A stretch of DNA of 56,215 bases from Chloroflexi bacterium CSP1-4 (GTDB lineage Bacteria > Chloroflexota > Limnocylindria > Limnocylindrales > CSP1-4). This document shows positions 26,026 through 35,241 of the stretch, one piece after another. A model generated the notes under the pieces. It was not told the origin of the DNA, searched no databases, and saw only the letters and a list, made by a program, of their open reading frames with translations. Positions within the stretch are counted from its first letter, which is position 1. The number at the start of each line of letters is the position of its first letter. Made by a program: the position numbers and the translations under genes. The stretch is taken from the NCBI GenBank assembly GCA_001443375.1, contig LDXM01000017.1, positions 1 to 56,215 on the forward strand, given 5' to 3'.

Positions 26026-27603
26026 GTGCTCCTGCTCCTGCGGCTCCTGGGACTGCTGGCCCCGATCGCCCTGACCGTCCGGTTTCTCCTGCTGCCCGAC
26101 CTTGCCCCAGCCCTGAGCGGTACGGTCGGTTCCGACCGCGTGGTCCTCGACAGCCTCGCCTTCCTGACCGGCGTGGGCATCACCTCGCTCGTCGTGTCGC
26201 TCATCATCGGCCGACGTCTCGGTCGCCTGAGCCGGGGCGCGGAGCGCATCGTGCAGGGCGACTACGAAGTGCGGCTGCCGGTCGGCCGGGGCGCCGTCGA
26301 AGCCCGCCTGGCGCGGTCGCTGAACACGATCGCCGAGCACCTCTCCGAGACCTACAGCGCGGCCACGACCGACAAGCTGACCCAGGTCGCCAATCGTCCG
26401 ACGGTGCTCGCCGAGCTCTTCGACGAGGTCGAGCGGGCCAATCGCTATGAGCGGCCTCTGACGGTGGCCTTCGTGGACATCGACCACTTCAAGTCGGTGA
26501 ACGACACCTACGGGCACCACGCCGGCGACATCGTCTTGCGCCACGTCGCCGAGCTGCTGCGCACGAACATCCGCGCCACCGACCGCATCGGACGGTACGG
26601 CGGCGAGGAGTTCATCCTGATCCTCACCGAGACCGAAGCACAGGAGGCGGCCGGGCTGGCGGAGAAGCTGCGCATGCTCGTCATGCGTGAGCGCATCGAC
26701 ATCGAGGCGGGGGCCCCCGTGGGCGTGACGATCTCCATCGGCGTCGCCGGCGGCATCGGCAAGGCCGTGCGCTTCGACACCATCGTGCGCGACGCCGACG
26801 CCGCGATGTTCAGCGCGAAGAACCTCGGCCGCAATCAGACCTACGTGTTCGCCGAGCCCGACGAGGACTCGCGCATCCCGCGAGCGCCGGTCAGCGCCGA
26901 GGGTCGCGAGAGCGCCATCGAGATCGGACGCGCCGCACGCGCGGCGGCGGAGGGACTCCTCCATTCCGTGATCCGGCCGCTCCCGCACTACCGCGGCAAG
27001 CCGTCCGAGCTGATCGCGGAGGTGGCCACGACGATGGCCCGCAATCTCGACCTGCCGCAGGCCGAGATCGACCGCATCCGGGTGGCCAGCCTGCTCCACG
27101 ACGTGGGCAAGGTGGCCATCCCCAGCCAGATCCTCGACAAGCCCGCACCGCTTACCAACGCCGAGTGGCAGGCCGTCGTCCAGCATCCCCGCGTCGGCCA
27201 GCTCATCCTCGAGCATGCGGGCTCGCTGCGCGACGCCGTGCCGATCATCCTGCACCACCACGAGCGCTACGGCGGCGACGGCTATCCCTACGGCCTGCGT
27301 GGCCAGGACATCCCGCTCGGCGCGCGCATCGTGGCCGTGGCCGACGCGTACGACGCGATGATGCACGACCGTCCCTACAAGATGGCGATGGGCCATCTCC
27401 GGGCCATCGCCGAGCTGCGCCGCCATGCCGGCAGGCAGTTCGACCCGAGGCTCGTGGAGCTCTTCTGCGACCTCTTCTCGAGCGGCGTGATCGGCTTCGC
27501 CTACGACGGCGATCGCATGCGCGACGAGGCCGAGCCGGGTGGCTCGCGCCGCACGGGGCCACCTCGCGCCAGTGGCCGGACGCGGCGGGCCGCGTCCGGC
27601 TGA
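26026..27603 (+). CDS. Membrane GGDEF + HD-GYP cyclic-di-GMP turnover protein
   Basis: 525 residues; GTG start at 26026 with GGAGG about 5 bases upstream. Two transmembrane segments (about 6-27 and 45-62) flank a short external loop; a HAMP-like linker follows (RRLGRLSRGAERIVQGDYEVRLP). The GGDEF domain has an intact active site GGEEF at 192-196 and an inhibitory I-site RATD at 183-186. The C-terminal HD-GYP phosphodiesterase has HD at 358-359 (LLHDVGK) and HHHERYGGDGYP at 410-421, with DG inverted to GD relative to the usual HHExxDGxGYP. It may therefore both make and degrade c-di-GMP. It follows thrC by 91 bases with no clear terminator. Confidence 0.95.
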   Translation: MLLLLRLLGLLAPIALTVRFLLLPDLAPALSGTVGSDRVVLDSLAFLTGVGITSLVVSLIIGRRLGRLSRGAERIVQGDYEVRLPVGRGAVEARLARSLNTIAEHLSETYSAATTDKLTQVANRPTVLAELFDEVERANRYERPLTVAFVDIDHFKSVNDTYGHHAGDIVLRHVAELLRTNIRATDRIGRYGGEEFILILTETEAQEAAGLAEKLRMLVMRERIDIEAGAPVGVTISIGVAGGIGKAVRFDTIVRDADAAMFSAKNLGRNQTYVFAEPDEDSRIPRAPVSAEGRESAIEIGRAARAAAEGLLHSVIRPLPHYRGKPSELIAEVATTMARNLDLPQAEIDRIRVASLLHDVGKVAIPSQILDKPAPLTNAEWQAVVQHPRVGQLILEHAGSLRDAVPIILHHHERYGGDGYPYGLRGQDIPLGARIVAVADAYDAMMHDRPYKMAMGHLRAIAELRRHAGRQFDPRLVELFCDLFSSGVIGFAYDGDRMRDEAEPGGSRRTGPPRASGRTRRAASG

Positions 27604-27626
27604 GGTTCGCGCAACGGACACGGGGA

Positions 27627-27661
27627 GGCGGCGGGCACGGGAGGGGGACCGCGCCCGCCGC
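27627..27661. terminator. GC hairpin between convergent genes
   Basis: GCGGCGGGC pairs with GCCCGCCGC across about 16 bases, between the GGDEF/HD-GYP stop (27603) and the ssb stop (27679). There is no T-tract, so the terminator role is tentative. Confidence 0.35.
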
Positions 27662-27678
27662 AGGGGGATGGCTCGGGA

Positions 27679-28098
27679 TCAGGCGGCGTCCGCGATCGAC
27701 TCCTCAAGGGCCTCGGACGGCTCGATGCCCATCGCCTCGGCCTGGCTGACCAGCGCCTCGGCCGCCGATTCCGCGGCGTAGTCCTTCTTGCGCCGCCCCG
27801 AGAGCATCTCCACCGAGGCCGCGACGACCTCCGTCTTCCAGTGGCGGATCTTCTTGTCATCCTCCCACTGGCGTGTCTGGAGCCGCCCTTCGAGGGCCAC
27901 CAGCTGGCCCTTGCCGAGGTACTGACCGCAGATCTCGGCCAGGCGGTCCCAGGTCACCACGCTGTGGTACTCGGAGTACTCCTTGCCGCCGCGATAGTCG
28001 TTCGTGGCGATGGAGAACTGCGTGACCGTCTTGCCACTGGCAAGGGTCCGCAGTTCGGGGTCGCGCGTCAGGCGACCCGTGAGCAGCACCCGGTTCAT
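27679..28098 (-). CDS. ssb: Single-stranded DNA-binding protein
   Basis: 139 residues. OB-fold of about 105 residues with the classic start MNRVLLTGRLTRDPELR, then FSIATNDY, YHSVVTWDRLAEICGQYLGKGQLVALEGRLQTRQW. Binds ssDNA in replication and repair. The tail is short and ends EALEESIADAA; the acidic DDDIPF-type tip that normally recruits partner proteins is absent. The gene is not beside rpsF/rpsR. This suggests an accessory SSB, for example for recombination or competence, or a lineage with a different tail. GGGAGG lies about 10 bases before the ATG. Confidence 0.95.
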   Translation of the reverse strand: MNRVLLTGRLTRDPELRTLASGKTVTQFSIATNDYRGGKEYSEYHSVVTWDRLAEICGQYLGKGQLVALEGRLQTRQWEDDKKIRHWKTEVVAASVEMLSGRRKKDYAAESAAEALVSQAEAMGIEPSEALEESIADAA

Positions 28099-28177
28099 GA
28101 TCCGGCAACCTCCCGGAGCCGTGCGACGACGGCTCCCTGCGTGGACGGCGGGACGGCGGATGGACCGGCGGGTTCGA

Positions 28178-28195
28178 TCGCCGGGCGCCCGGCGA
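28178..28195 (-). terminator. Short GC hairpin after the exchanger gene
   Basis: TCGCCGGG-CG-CCCGGCGA, an 8-base perfect inverted repeat, lies in the 184-base gap between the exchanger stop (28283) and the ssb start (28098). It may end the nadE-rsmI-exchanger transcript. No U-tract. Nothing else is recognised in this gap. Confidence 0.3.
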
Positions 28196-28282
28196 CGGGA
28201 TGCAGGCTAGCGGTCGCCGCTTGGCGGCGGCTCACCCGGCGCTGGACCGCGGCTCAACCGGCGCGGGCGTCGCGCGGAAACG

Positions 28283-29374
28283 TCACCCTTCGAGGTAGAA
28301 GAAGCTGACCGCGAGGATCGCGTAGACCCCGAGCAGCAGCGCCCCCTCCAACCAGTTCGACTCGCCGTCGAAGGCGATGAGCGCGGTGATCCCGGCCGCG
28401 GCCGCAACGGCGGCGATCTCCAAGGGCGTGAACACGAGGTCCATCGGCTGGCCGACGACGAGGCCGAGCAGCACCAGGACCGGGGCGACGAAGAGGGCCA
28501 CCTGGAGGCTGGAGCCGATGGCCACGGCCATGGCGAAGTCGACGCGGTCCCTGATCGCCAGCTGGACGGCCACGAGGTGCTCGGCCAGGTTGCCGATGGT
28601 CGGGATGAGGATGACGCCGACGAAGAACGGCGTGAGGTCGAAGGAGGCGATGAACGGGTCGATGGCGCCCACGAGCTGCTCCGAGAGCACGGCCAGGAGG
28701 GCCGCCGCGGCAAGCAGCACGAGGACCGCCACGCGGGCCGACCAGGCGGGCCCGGCGTGACCGGCCGGGTCTCCTCCGCCGAGCACTTCCTCGGGATGGC
28801 GGAGGCGGTACACGAGGTTGAGCGCGTAGAGAACGAGCAGGACCAGCGCGACCGAGACATTCTCCAAGGTGCGCGGTTCCGCCCCCGCCGACCCGCCCGT
28901 GCTGAGCGCGAAGACGGCCGGGACGAAGAGCCCGATGACGGCCAGCACGAGCAGCGTCGCGTCGAGCCCGGCGACCTTGGGGCTGAAGCGCTGCTGGCCG
29001 TTACGCAATCCGCCGAGGAAGAGGCTGAAGCCGAGCACGAGCAGGAGGTTGCCCACGATCGAGCCGGTGAGCGAAGCCTTGACCACCTCGAGCTCGCCGG
29101 CCACCAGGGCGAAGAAGGCGATGATCAGCTCGGCGACGTTGCCGAAGGTGGCGTTGAGGATGCCGCCGACCTGCGGGCCCGCCAGGGCCCCCAGACGCTC
29201 CGTCGCCGCACCGACGACGTAGGCGAGACCGAGGATGCCCAGCGCGCTGACGAGGAAGACCGGCGTGCCCTCGACGTGCAGCAGCCACTCCATGGCCACG
29301 GAGAGAACGCTGACTGCGAGCGTCGCGACGAGGACGCCGCGGCCGACCGGGCTGAGCGCGCGCAGGATGGACAT
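28283..29374 (-). CDS. Calcium/proton exchanger (CaCA/CAX family)
   Basis: 363 residues with about 11 hydrophobic segments. The two CAX alpha-repeats are clear: GGILNATFGNVAELIIAFFAL near residue 75 and ILIPTIGNLAEHLVAVQLAI near residue 260, each with the GNxxE ion-binding core. A Pro/Ser/Gly-rich acidic stretch separates the two halves. It likely exports Ca2+ (or another divalent cation) in exchange for protons across the cytoplasmic membrane. It starts 3 bases after the rsmI stop and so is the last gene of the nadE-rsmI operon. Confidence 0.93.
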   Translation of the reverse strand: MSILRALSPVGRGVLVATLAVSVLSVAMEWLLHVEGTPVFLVSALGILGLAYVVGAATERLGALAGPQVGGILNATFGNVAELIIAFFALVAGELEVVKASLTGSIVGNLLLVLGFSLFLGGLRNGQQRFSPKVAGLDATLLVLAVIGLFVPAVFALSTGGSAGAEPRTLENVSVALVLLVLYALNLVYRLRHPEEVLGGGDPAGHAGPAWSARVAVLVLLAAAALLAVLSEQLVGAIDPFIASFDLTPFFVGVILIPTIGNLAEHLVAVQLAIRDRVDFAMAVAIGSSLQVALFVAPVLVLLGLVVGQPMDLVFTPLEIAAVAAAAGITALIAFDGESNWLEGALLLGVYAILAVSFFYLEG

Positions 29375-29377
29375 GCC

Positions 29378-30214
29378 CTACACCTCGCGGAACAGCTCGC
29401 GACGCGGCAGGCCGGTCTCGGCCGCGACCTGCTTCGCGGCGGCCGACCGTGACAGGCCGCCGGCGACCAGCCCAGCGACCCGCGCGCGAGCCGCCTCGAT
29501 CGCCACGGCGGATCGCTCGGGCCTCGGCGCCGCCGCCTCGCGCCCGGCGACCACGATCGTCACCTCGCCGCGCGGAGGGTCCATGACCGCGCCCGCGGCC
29601 AGCTCCCCCAGGGGTCCGCGGCGGACCTCCTCATGGAGCTTGGTCAGCTCGCGGCAGAGGGCGCCGCGCCGTTCGGCCCCGCACGCCGCGGCGAGGTCGC
29701 GCAGCGTGGCCGCGGTCCGCCCCGGCGCCTCGAACAGGACCGTTGCGCGCTCGTCGCCGGCGACCCGGGCCAACCGCTCCCGCCGCTCGCGTCCGCTCCG
29801 GGGCAGGAAACCCTCGAAACCCCAGCGCGGCGCAGCGATGCCGGAGGCGACGAGCGCAGCCAGCACGGCCGAGGCGCCGGGGACCGGCACCACGCGGCCG
29901 CCCTCCGCGACCCAGGCCGCGACGAGTCCCTCCCCCGGGTCGCTCACGAGCGGCGTGCCGGCGTCGGTCACGAGCGCCAGGTCGGCGCCCGAGCGGAGGT
30001 GGGCCAGCAGCTCCTCCTGGCGCCCCGGGCCGCTCCGGGCGTGGTAGCTGACGAGGTGCGTGCGGATCTCGTGGCGCGCCCAGAGGCGCCGCGTCAGCCG
30101 CGTGTCCTCGGCCGCCACCAGCGGGACGGCACGCAGCACCTCCAGCGCCCGCAACGTGACGTCGCCGAGGTTGCCGATCGGCGTGGCCACCACCCAGAGC
30201 GTGCCGCTCGCCAC
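29378..30214 (-). CDS. rsmI: 16S rRNA (cytidine-1402 2'-O) methyltransferase
   Basis: 278 residues, GTG start. Tetrapyrrole-methylase fold: LWVVATPIGNLGDVTLRALEVL, AAEDTRLTRRL, LVSDAGTPLVSDPGEGL, VPVPGASAVLAALVASG. SAM-dependent methylation of C1402 in the decoding centre. The C-terminal helical tail (GLSRSAAAKQVAAETGLPRRELF) is typical of RsmI. It lies 7 bases after nadE and 3 bases before the exchanger gene. Confidence 0.97.
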   Translation of the reverse strand: MASGTLWVVATPIGNLGDVTLRALEVLRAVPLVAAEDTRLTRRLWARHEIRTHLVSYHARSGPGRQEELLAHLRSGADLALVTDAGTPLVSDPGEGLVAAWVAEGGRVVPVPGASAVLAALVASGIAAPRWGFEGFLPRSGRERRERLARVAGDERATVLFEAPGRTAATLRDLAAACGAERRGALCRELTKLHEEVRRGPLGELAAGAVMDPPRGEVTIVVAGREAAAPRPERSAVAIEAARARVAGLVAGGLSRSAAAKQVAAETGLPRRELFREV

Positions 30215-30221
30215 GGGGCCG

Positions 30222-31115
30222 CTACCCGCTCCGCCGCGCCGAGCCGGGCCTCCGCCGCGGGTAGAGGTAGTCCAGGCCCGCCGTGCGCGGCCCGATCTTG
30301 GCGATCGGCGGCACCTGGCGCTTGTACTCGGCCCCGGCCACCATCCGCGCCACCCGCTCGATGAAAGCGGGCGCGAAGCCCTTCGCCGCCAGCTCCTCCT
30401 CGGAGCGACGCTGGTCGATCATCCAGTACAGCAGCCGGTCCACGTCGGCGTAGCTGAAGCCGACCTCCGACTCGTCGGTCTGCCCCGGCCACAGATCGGC
30501 CGAGGGCGCCTTGACGATGATCGTCTCGGGCACGCCGACCGCCTCGGCCACCTGTCGCACCTGGCTCTTGTAGAGGTCGCCGATGGGGTTGAAGGCGCAG
30601 GCGTTGTCACCGTAGAGGGTGGTGTAGCCGATGAGCGACTCGGTCTTGTTCCCGGTGCCGGCCACGAGCCCGCCCCACACGACCGAGAGGTCGTAGAGCA
30701 CGGCCATGCGCATGCGGGCCATGAAGTTGCCACGGCGCAGCGCCGTGGCCTCCGGCCCGTCCGCACCCAGGGCACCCTCCCCTGCCCCGGCGCCGAAGTA
30801 GGCGTCCACCATCGCGGTGATCGTGACGAGCCGGCTGGCGCAACCGAGGCGGCGCACGACCTCCTCGGCATCGCTGCGCGAGGCCGCCGACGAGGAAGCA
30901 TAGGGCAGCAGCACGCACAGGAGGTGCTCGGCCCCGATGGCCTCGGTCACGAGGTACGCCACCAGCGCCGAGTCCACGCCGCCCGACAGGCCGAGCACGA
31001 CCCGCTCGAAGCCCGCCTGCCGGAGCTGGCCGCGGATGAACTCCCCGGTGATGCGGCGCGCGATGGCCGTGTCGATGCGCAGCTCCTCGGGCAGCTCGTA
31101 GAGGGGCGCGCTCAT
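30222..31115 (-). CDS. nadE: NAD+ synthetase domain protein
   Basis: 297 residues. Amidates deamido-NAD+ using ATP. PP-loop SGGVDSA at residues 44-50; further signatures GTGNKTESLIGYTTLYGDNACAFNPIGDLYKSQV and KAPSADLWPGQTDESEVGFSY. The single polypeptide lacks the N-terminal glutaminase found in long NadE, but a nitrilase-fold gene overlaps its start by 4 bases (ATGA). The pair thus looks like a split glutamine-dependent NAD synthetase, with ammonia from the partner. The longer upstream frame is shadow of that partner. Confidence 0.96.
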   Translation of the reverse strand: MSAPLYELPEELRIDTAIARRITGEFIRGQLRQAGFERVVLGLSGGVDSALVAYLVTEAIGAEHLLCVLLPYASSSAASRSDAEEVVRRLGCASRLVTITAMVDAYFGAGAGEGALGADGPEATALRRGNFMARMRMAVLYDLSVVWGGLVAGTGNKTESLIGYTTLYGDNACAFNPIGDLYKSQVRQVAEAVGVPETIIVKAPSADLWPGQTDESEVGFSYADVDRLLYWMIDQRRSEEELAAKGFAPAFIERVARMVAGAEYKRQVPPIAKIGPRTAGLDYLYPRRRPGSARRSG

Positions 31116-32062
31116 CGCCGCACCAGGGGGGCGGATCCGGCCGCCGGGGCGACGTCGAGGCCCGGCTCCGCACCCGGCTCGGCGGTCGTGTCGCGCACCT
31201 CCCCGGCCCGCTCGCGCACGATCCGCTCGAGCTGGCGCAGGACGATCTCCGGCCGCTCGTCGCGCAGCAACGGCGTGGCGATCCGCTCGCGGCGCAGGTC
31301 GGCCAGGTCCACGTCCACGAGGTACAGCCCCTCGTCGTAGAGCGGCGCCCCGAAGCGCGTGTCCCCGGCCGGGCCGATGACCTCCGAACCGCCCCAGAAG
31401 CTGATCGACTCGTCCACGCCGACGCGGTTGACGAAGACGACATAGCTCGTCGTCATCTGCGCGTAGGCCCGCATCAGCGTGCGCCACGAGGTCGCCGTGC
31501 CCAGCCCGAACTCGTTGATCGCGGCCACGTCGCGGCCCGGCGACGAGGAGACGTTGATGAGCACCTGCGCGCCATCCAGGGCCAGGAGCTGCGGCACCGC
31601 GAGATGCCAGAAGTCCTCGCACACGGCCAGGCCGACGCCCACGCCAAGGCGGCTCGGCACGGCCCGGATGAGCGAGCCGGCGGCGAAGAAGCGCCGCTCG
31701 TCGAAGAGACCGTAGGTGGGCAGGAAGACCTTGCGATGAACGTGGTGCACGGCGCCGTCCTCGAGCAGCGCCGCGGCGATGAAGAGACGATGGTCGGCCG
31801 ACTCCTCCACGAAGGAGACCACCGCGGACAGGCCCACCGTCTCGGCCGCCAGGGTCGCCAGGCGCGGGTCGTCGAGCCGCATCGCGACCTCGGCCGCGAG
31901 ATCCTGCAGCAGGTACCCGGTCAGACCCAGCTCGGGGAAGACGACGAGCCCGGCGCCGCCCGCCCGCGCCTCGGCCAGGAGCGCGCGATGGCGCTCGAGG
32001 TTCGCCTCGAGCGCGCCGAGCTGCGGGGCGGTCTGGGCGAGGGCGATGCGGAGCGGCTGCAT
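31112..32062 (-). CDS. Nitrilase-fold amidase, probable glutaminase partner of NadE
   Basis: 316 residues. The carbon-nitrogen hydrolase triad is intact: Glu44 (VFPELGLTGYLL), Lys111 (HRKVFLPTYGLFDERRFF) and Cys148 (AVCEDFWH). The KVFLPTYGLFDE and CEDFWH wording matches the glutaminase domain of glutamine-dependent NAD synthetase more than general nitrilases. The stop overlaps nadE (ATGA), so the two are coupled. No Shine-Dalgarno; a TAGACT box lies 10 bases upstream. The C-terminal about 30 residues are low-complexity. It could instead be a stand-alone omega-amidase, but the context argues against that. Confidence 0.92.
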   Translation of the reverse strand: MQPLRIALAQTAPQLGALEANLERHRALLAEARAGGAGLVVFPELGLTGYLLQDLAAEVAMRLDDPRLATLAAETVGLSAVVSFVEESADHRLFIAAALLEDGAVHHVHRKVFLPTYGLFDERRFFAAGSLIRAVPSRLGVGVGLAVCEDFWHLAVPQLLALDGAQVLINVSSSPGRDVAAINEFGLGTATSWRTLMRAYAQMTTSYVVFVNRVGVDESISFWGGSEVIGPAGDTRFGAPLYDEGLYLVDVDLADLRRERIATPLLRDERPEIVLRQLERIVRERAGEVRDTTAEPGAEPGLDVAPAAGSAPLVRR

Positions 32063-32072
32063 GCTGCCCGCG

Positions 32073-32078
32073 AGTCTA
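32073..32078 (-). promoter_or_regulatory. Candidate -10 box of the NAD synthetase operon
   Basis: TAGACT on the minus strand, ending 10 bases before the ATG at 32062, in the 32-base gap after the upstream ABC gene. The -35 would lie inside that gene and is not convincing. Read-through from the ABC operon is also possible. Confidence 0.35.
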
Positions 32079-32094
32079 GCGGCCCCCGGGCCGG

Positions 32095-33221
32095 TCAGGC
32101 GCCGGCGACCTGGGGTCCAGCCGGCGGACGTGGCGCGGCGGAGGGGACCGGGGTGCCGGGCGCGCGGATCCCGATGGCCTGGACCTGCTCGGTGGAGCCG
32201 TCCACCTCCTCGGCGAAGTGGCAAGCGACCTCGTGGCCACTCGAGAGGACGCGCAGGCTCGGGTCCTCGGCGACGCAGCGCTCCGGGTTGCCGAGCCGCT
32301 CGCGCAGCCAGCAGCGCGTGTGGAAGCGGCACCCCGAGGGCGGGTTCACCGGGCTGGGCACGTCGCCCTTGAGGATGATCCGGCGCCGGCGTGCCTCGAC
32401 CGCCGGATCGGGGATGGGGATGGCGGACAGGAGCGCGACCGCATACGGGTGGAGCGGCCGCTGGTTCAGCTCGCGCGACGGCGCGACCTCGACGATGCGC
32501 CCCAGGTACATCACCGCGATCCGGTCGCTGATGTGGCGCACGACGGAGAGGTCGTGGGCGATGAAGAGGTAGGTCAGCCCGAGCCGGTCCTGGAGGCGCT
32601 GCAGGAGGTTGAGGATCTGCGCCTGGATGGACACGTCGAGGGCGCTGATCGGCTCGTCGGCCACGATCAGGTCGGGATTGAGGGCGAGCGCCCGGGCGAT
32701 GCCGATGCGCTGCCGCTGGCCGCCCGAGAACTCGTGCGGGTAGCGGATCCCGAACTCCGGGTCGAGCCCGACCGTGGCCAGGAGGTCGCCCACGCGCTCG
32801 CGGCGTTCGGCGCCCGTACCGCCTTCGCCGTGGACCTCGAGGGGCTCAGACACGATGCCGTTGACGGTCATCCGCGGGTTGAGGCTGGAGTAGGGATCCT
32901 GGAAGATCATCTGCATGCGGCGGCGCATGTGGCGCAGCCCCTCGCCCTTGAGCCGCGTCACGTCGACGCCGTCGAAGCGGACCGTCCCCGCGGTCGGCTC
33001 GTACAGCCGCAGCACGGCGCGACCGGCCGTCGTCTTGCCGCAGCCCGACTCACCGACCAGCCCCAGCGTCTCGCCCCGGCGCAGCGAGAACGAGATGTCA
33101 TCCACGGCCCGCACGTCGCCGATGTGGCGCTCGATGATGACGCCCTGCTTGATCGGGAAGTAGACCTTGAGCGCCTCCACCTCGACCAGCGGCGTGCCAT
33201 CGACCAGGGGCGGTGCGGCGG

Positions 33222-33225
<4 letters not shown>
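32095..33225 (-). CDS. dppF: Oligo/dipeptide ABC transporter ATP-binding protein (OppF/DppF type), system 1
   Basis: 376 residues. Walker [11 protein letters not shown]-loop [11 protein letters not shown], signature [15 protein letters not shown], Walker [14 protein letters not shown], His-loop FIAHDLS. The C-terminal oligopeptide/dipeptide extension has [12 protein letters not shown] and VACHF, the Cys-rich motif seen in this family. Start ATG overlaps the partner ATPase by 4 bases. It pairs with the protein at 33222-34319 to drive import. Gene symbol is by type only; the substrate is unknown. Last gene of system 1; a Pro/Ala-rich tail follows the Cys motif. Confidence 0.95.
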
Positions 33226-34319
<1,094 letters not shown>

Positions 34320-34325
34320 CGCGCC

Positions 34326-35240
34326 CTACTTCTTCAGCCGCGGGTCGAGCGACTCGCGCAGCCCGTCGCCCAGCAGGTTGAAGCCGACCGCGCTGATGAC
34401 GATGGCGAGACCCGGGAAAAAGATCAGGTAGGGCGCCGCGCGCAGGAACTTCGTCGAGTCGGTCAGCATCGTGCCCCACTCGGGCGTGCGCGGATCGGGC
34501 GGGCCGAGGCCGAGGAAGCCCAGGCCGGCTACGTCGATGATGGCCGTGGCCAGGGCCAGGGTGGCGGCCACGATGATCGGCGTCAGGGAGTTGGGCAACA
34601 TATGCCGCAGCAGGAGCCGGCGGGTCGGGACGCCCACCGAGCGGGCTGCGAGGACGTAATCGGACTCCCGGATGGCGAGCAGGCCGCCCCGCAGAAGGCG
34701 CGCGAAGATCGGGGCATTGGTGACCGCGACGGCGATCGTGATCTGGGGCAGCCCGCGGTCCAGCCATGCGACGATGCCGATGGCCAGCAGGATGCCCGGG
34801 ATGGCCAGCAGGACGTCCACCACGCGCATCAGGACGTTGTCCGCGCGCCCGCCGGCCGCGCCGGCGATGGCGCCCACGAAGCCGCCGATGATCACGCCGA
34901 AGATGACCGAACCGAGCCCGACGAGGAGGCTGATCCGCGCGCCGTACACGACGCGGGTGAACTCGTCGCGGCCCTGCAGGTCCTGGCCCATGAGGTGCTC
35001 CGGACGGGGCGGATACGGCCCCGTCGCGCCCGAGCTCGCATCGGGCGGCGGCGGGTACAGGGCGCCCGGGTCGTGCGGCGCGAGGAGGGGCGCGAAGACC
35101 GCGGTGCCGACGAAGACCCCGATGAAGACGAAGCCCAGCAGCGCCGGCCTGTTGCGCAGGAGACGCCGCCAGGCGTCGCCCCACAGGCCGCGGCTGGCGC
35201 GGGGCGCGACGCGGACTACGGCGACGGTTCCGCTGGCCAT
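34326..35240 (-). CDS. dppC: Dipeptide-type ABC permease (DppC type), system 1
   Basis: 304 residues. N-terminal OppC-N segment with one transmembrane helix and a long periplasmic part (FAPLLAPHDPGALYPPPP, GQDLQGRDEFTRVVYGARISL), then five or so helices with the EAA-type coupling loop (IRESDYVLAARSVGVPTRRLLLRHMLPNSL). It ends GDGLRESLDPRLKK, the standard C-terminus of the family. One base after the DppB stop. Forms the heterodimeric channel with DppB. Confidence 0.95.
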   Translation of the reverse strand: MASGTVAVVRVAPRASRGLWGDAWRRLLRNRPALLGFVFIGVFVGTAVFAPLLAPHDPGALYPPPPDASSGATGPYPPRPEHLMGQDLQGRDEFTRVVYGARISLLVGLGSVIFGVIIGGFVGAIAGAAGGRADNVLMRVVDVLLAIPGILLAIGIVAWLDRGLPQITIAVAVTNAPIFARLLRGGLLAIRESDYVLAARSVGVPTRRLLLRHMLPNSLTPIIVAATLALATAIIDVAGLGFLGLGPPDPRTPEWGTMLTDSTKFLRAAPYLIFFPGLAIVISAVGFNLLGDGLRESLDPRLKK

Positions 35241-35241
35241 C

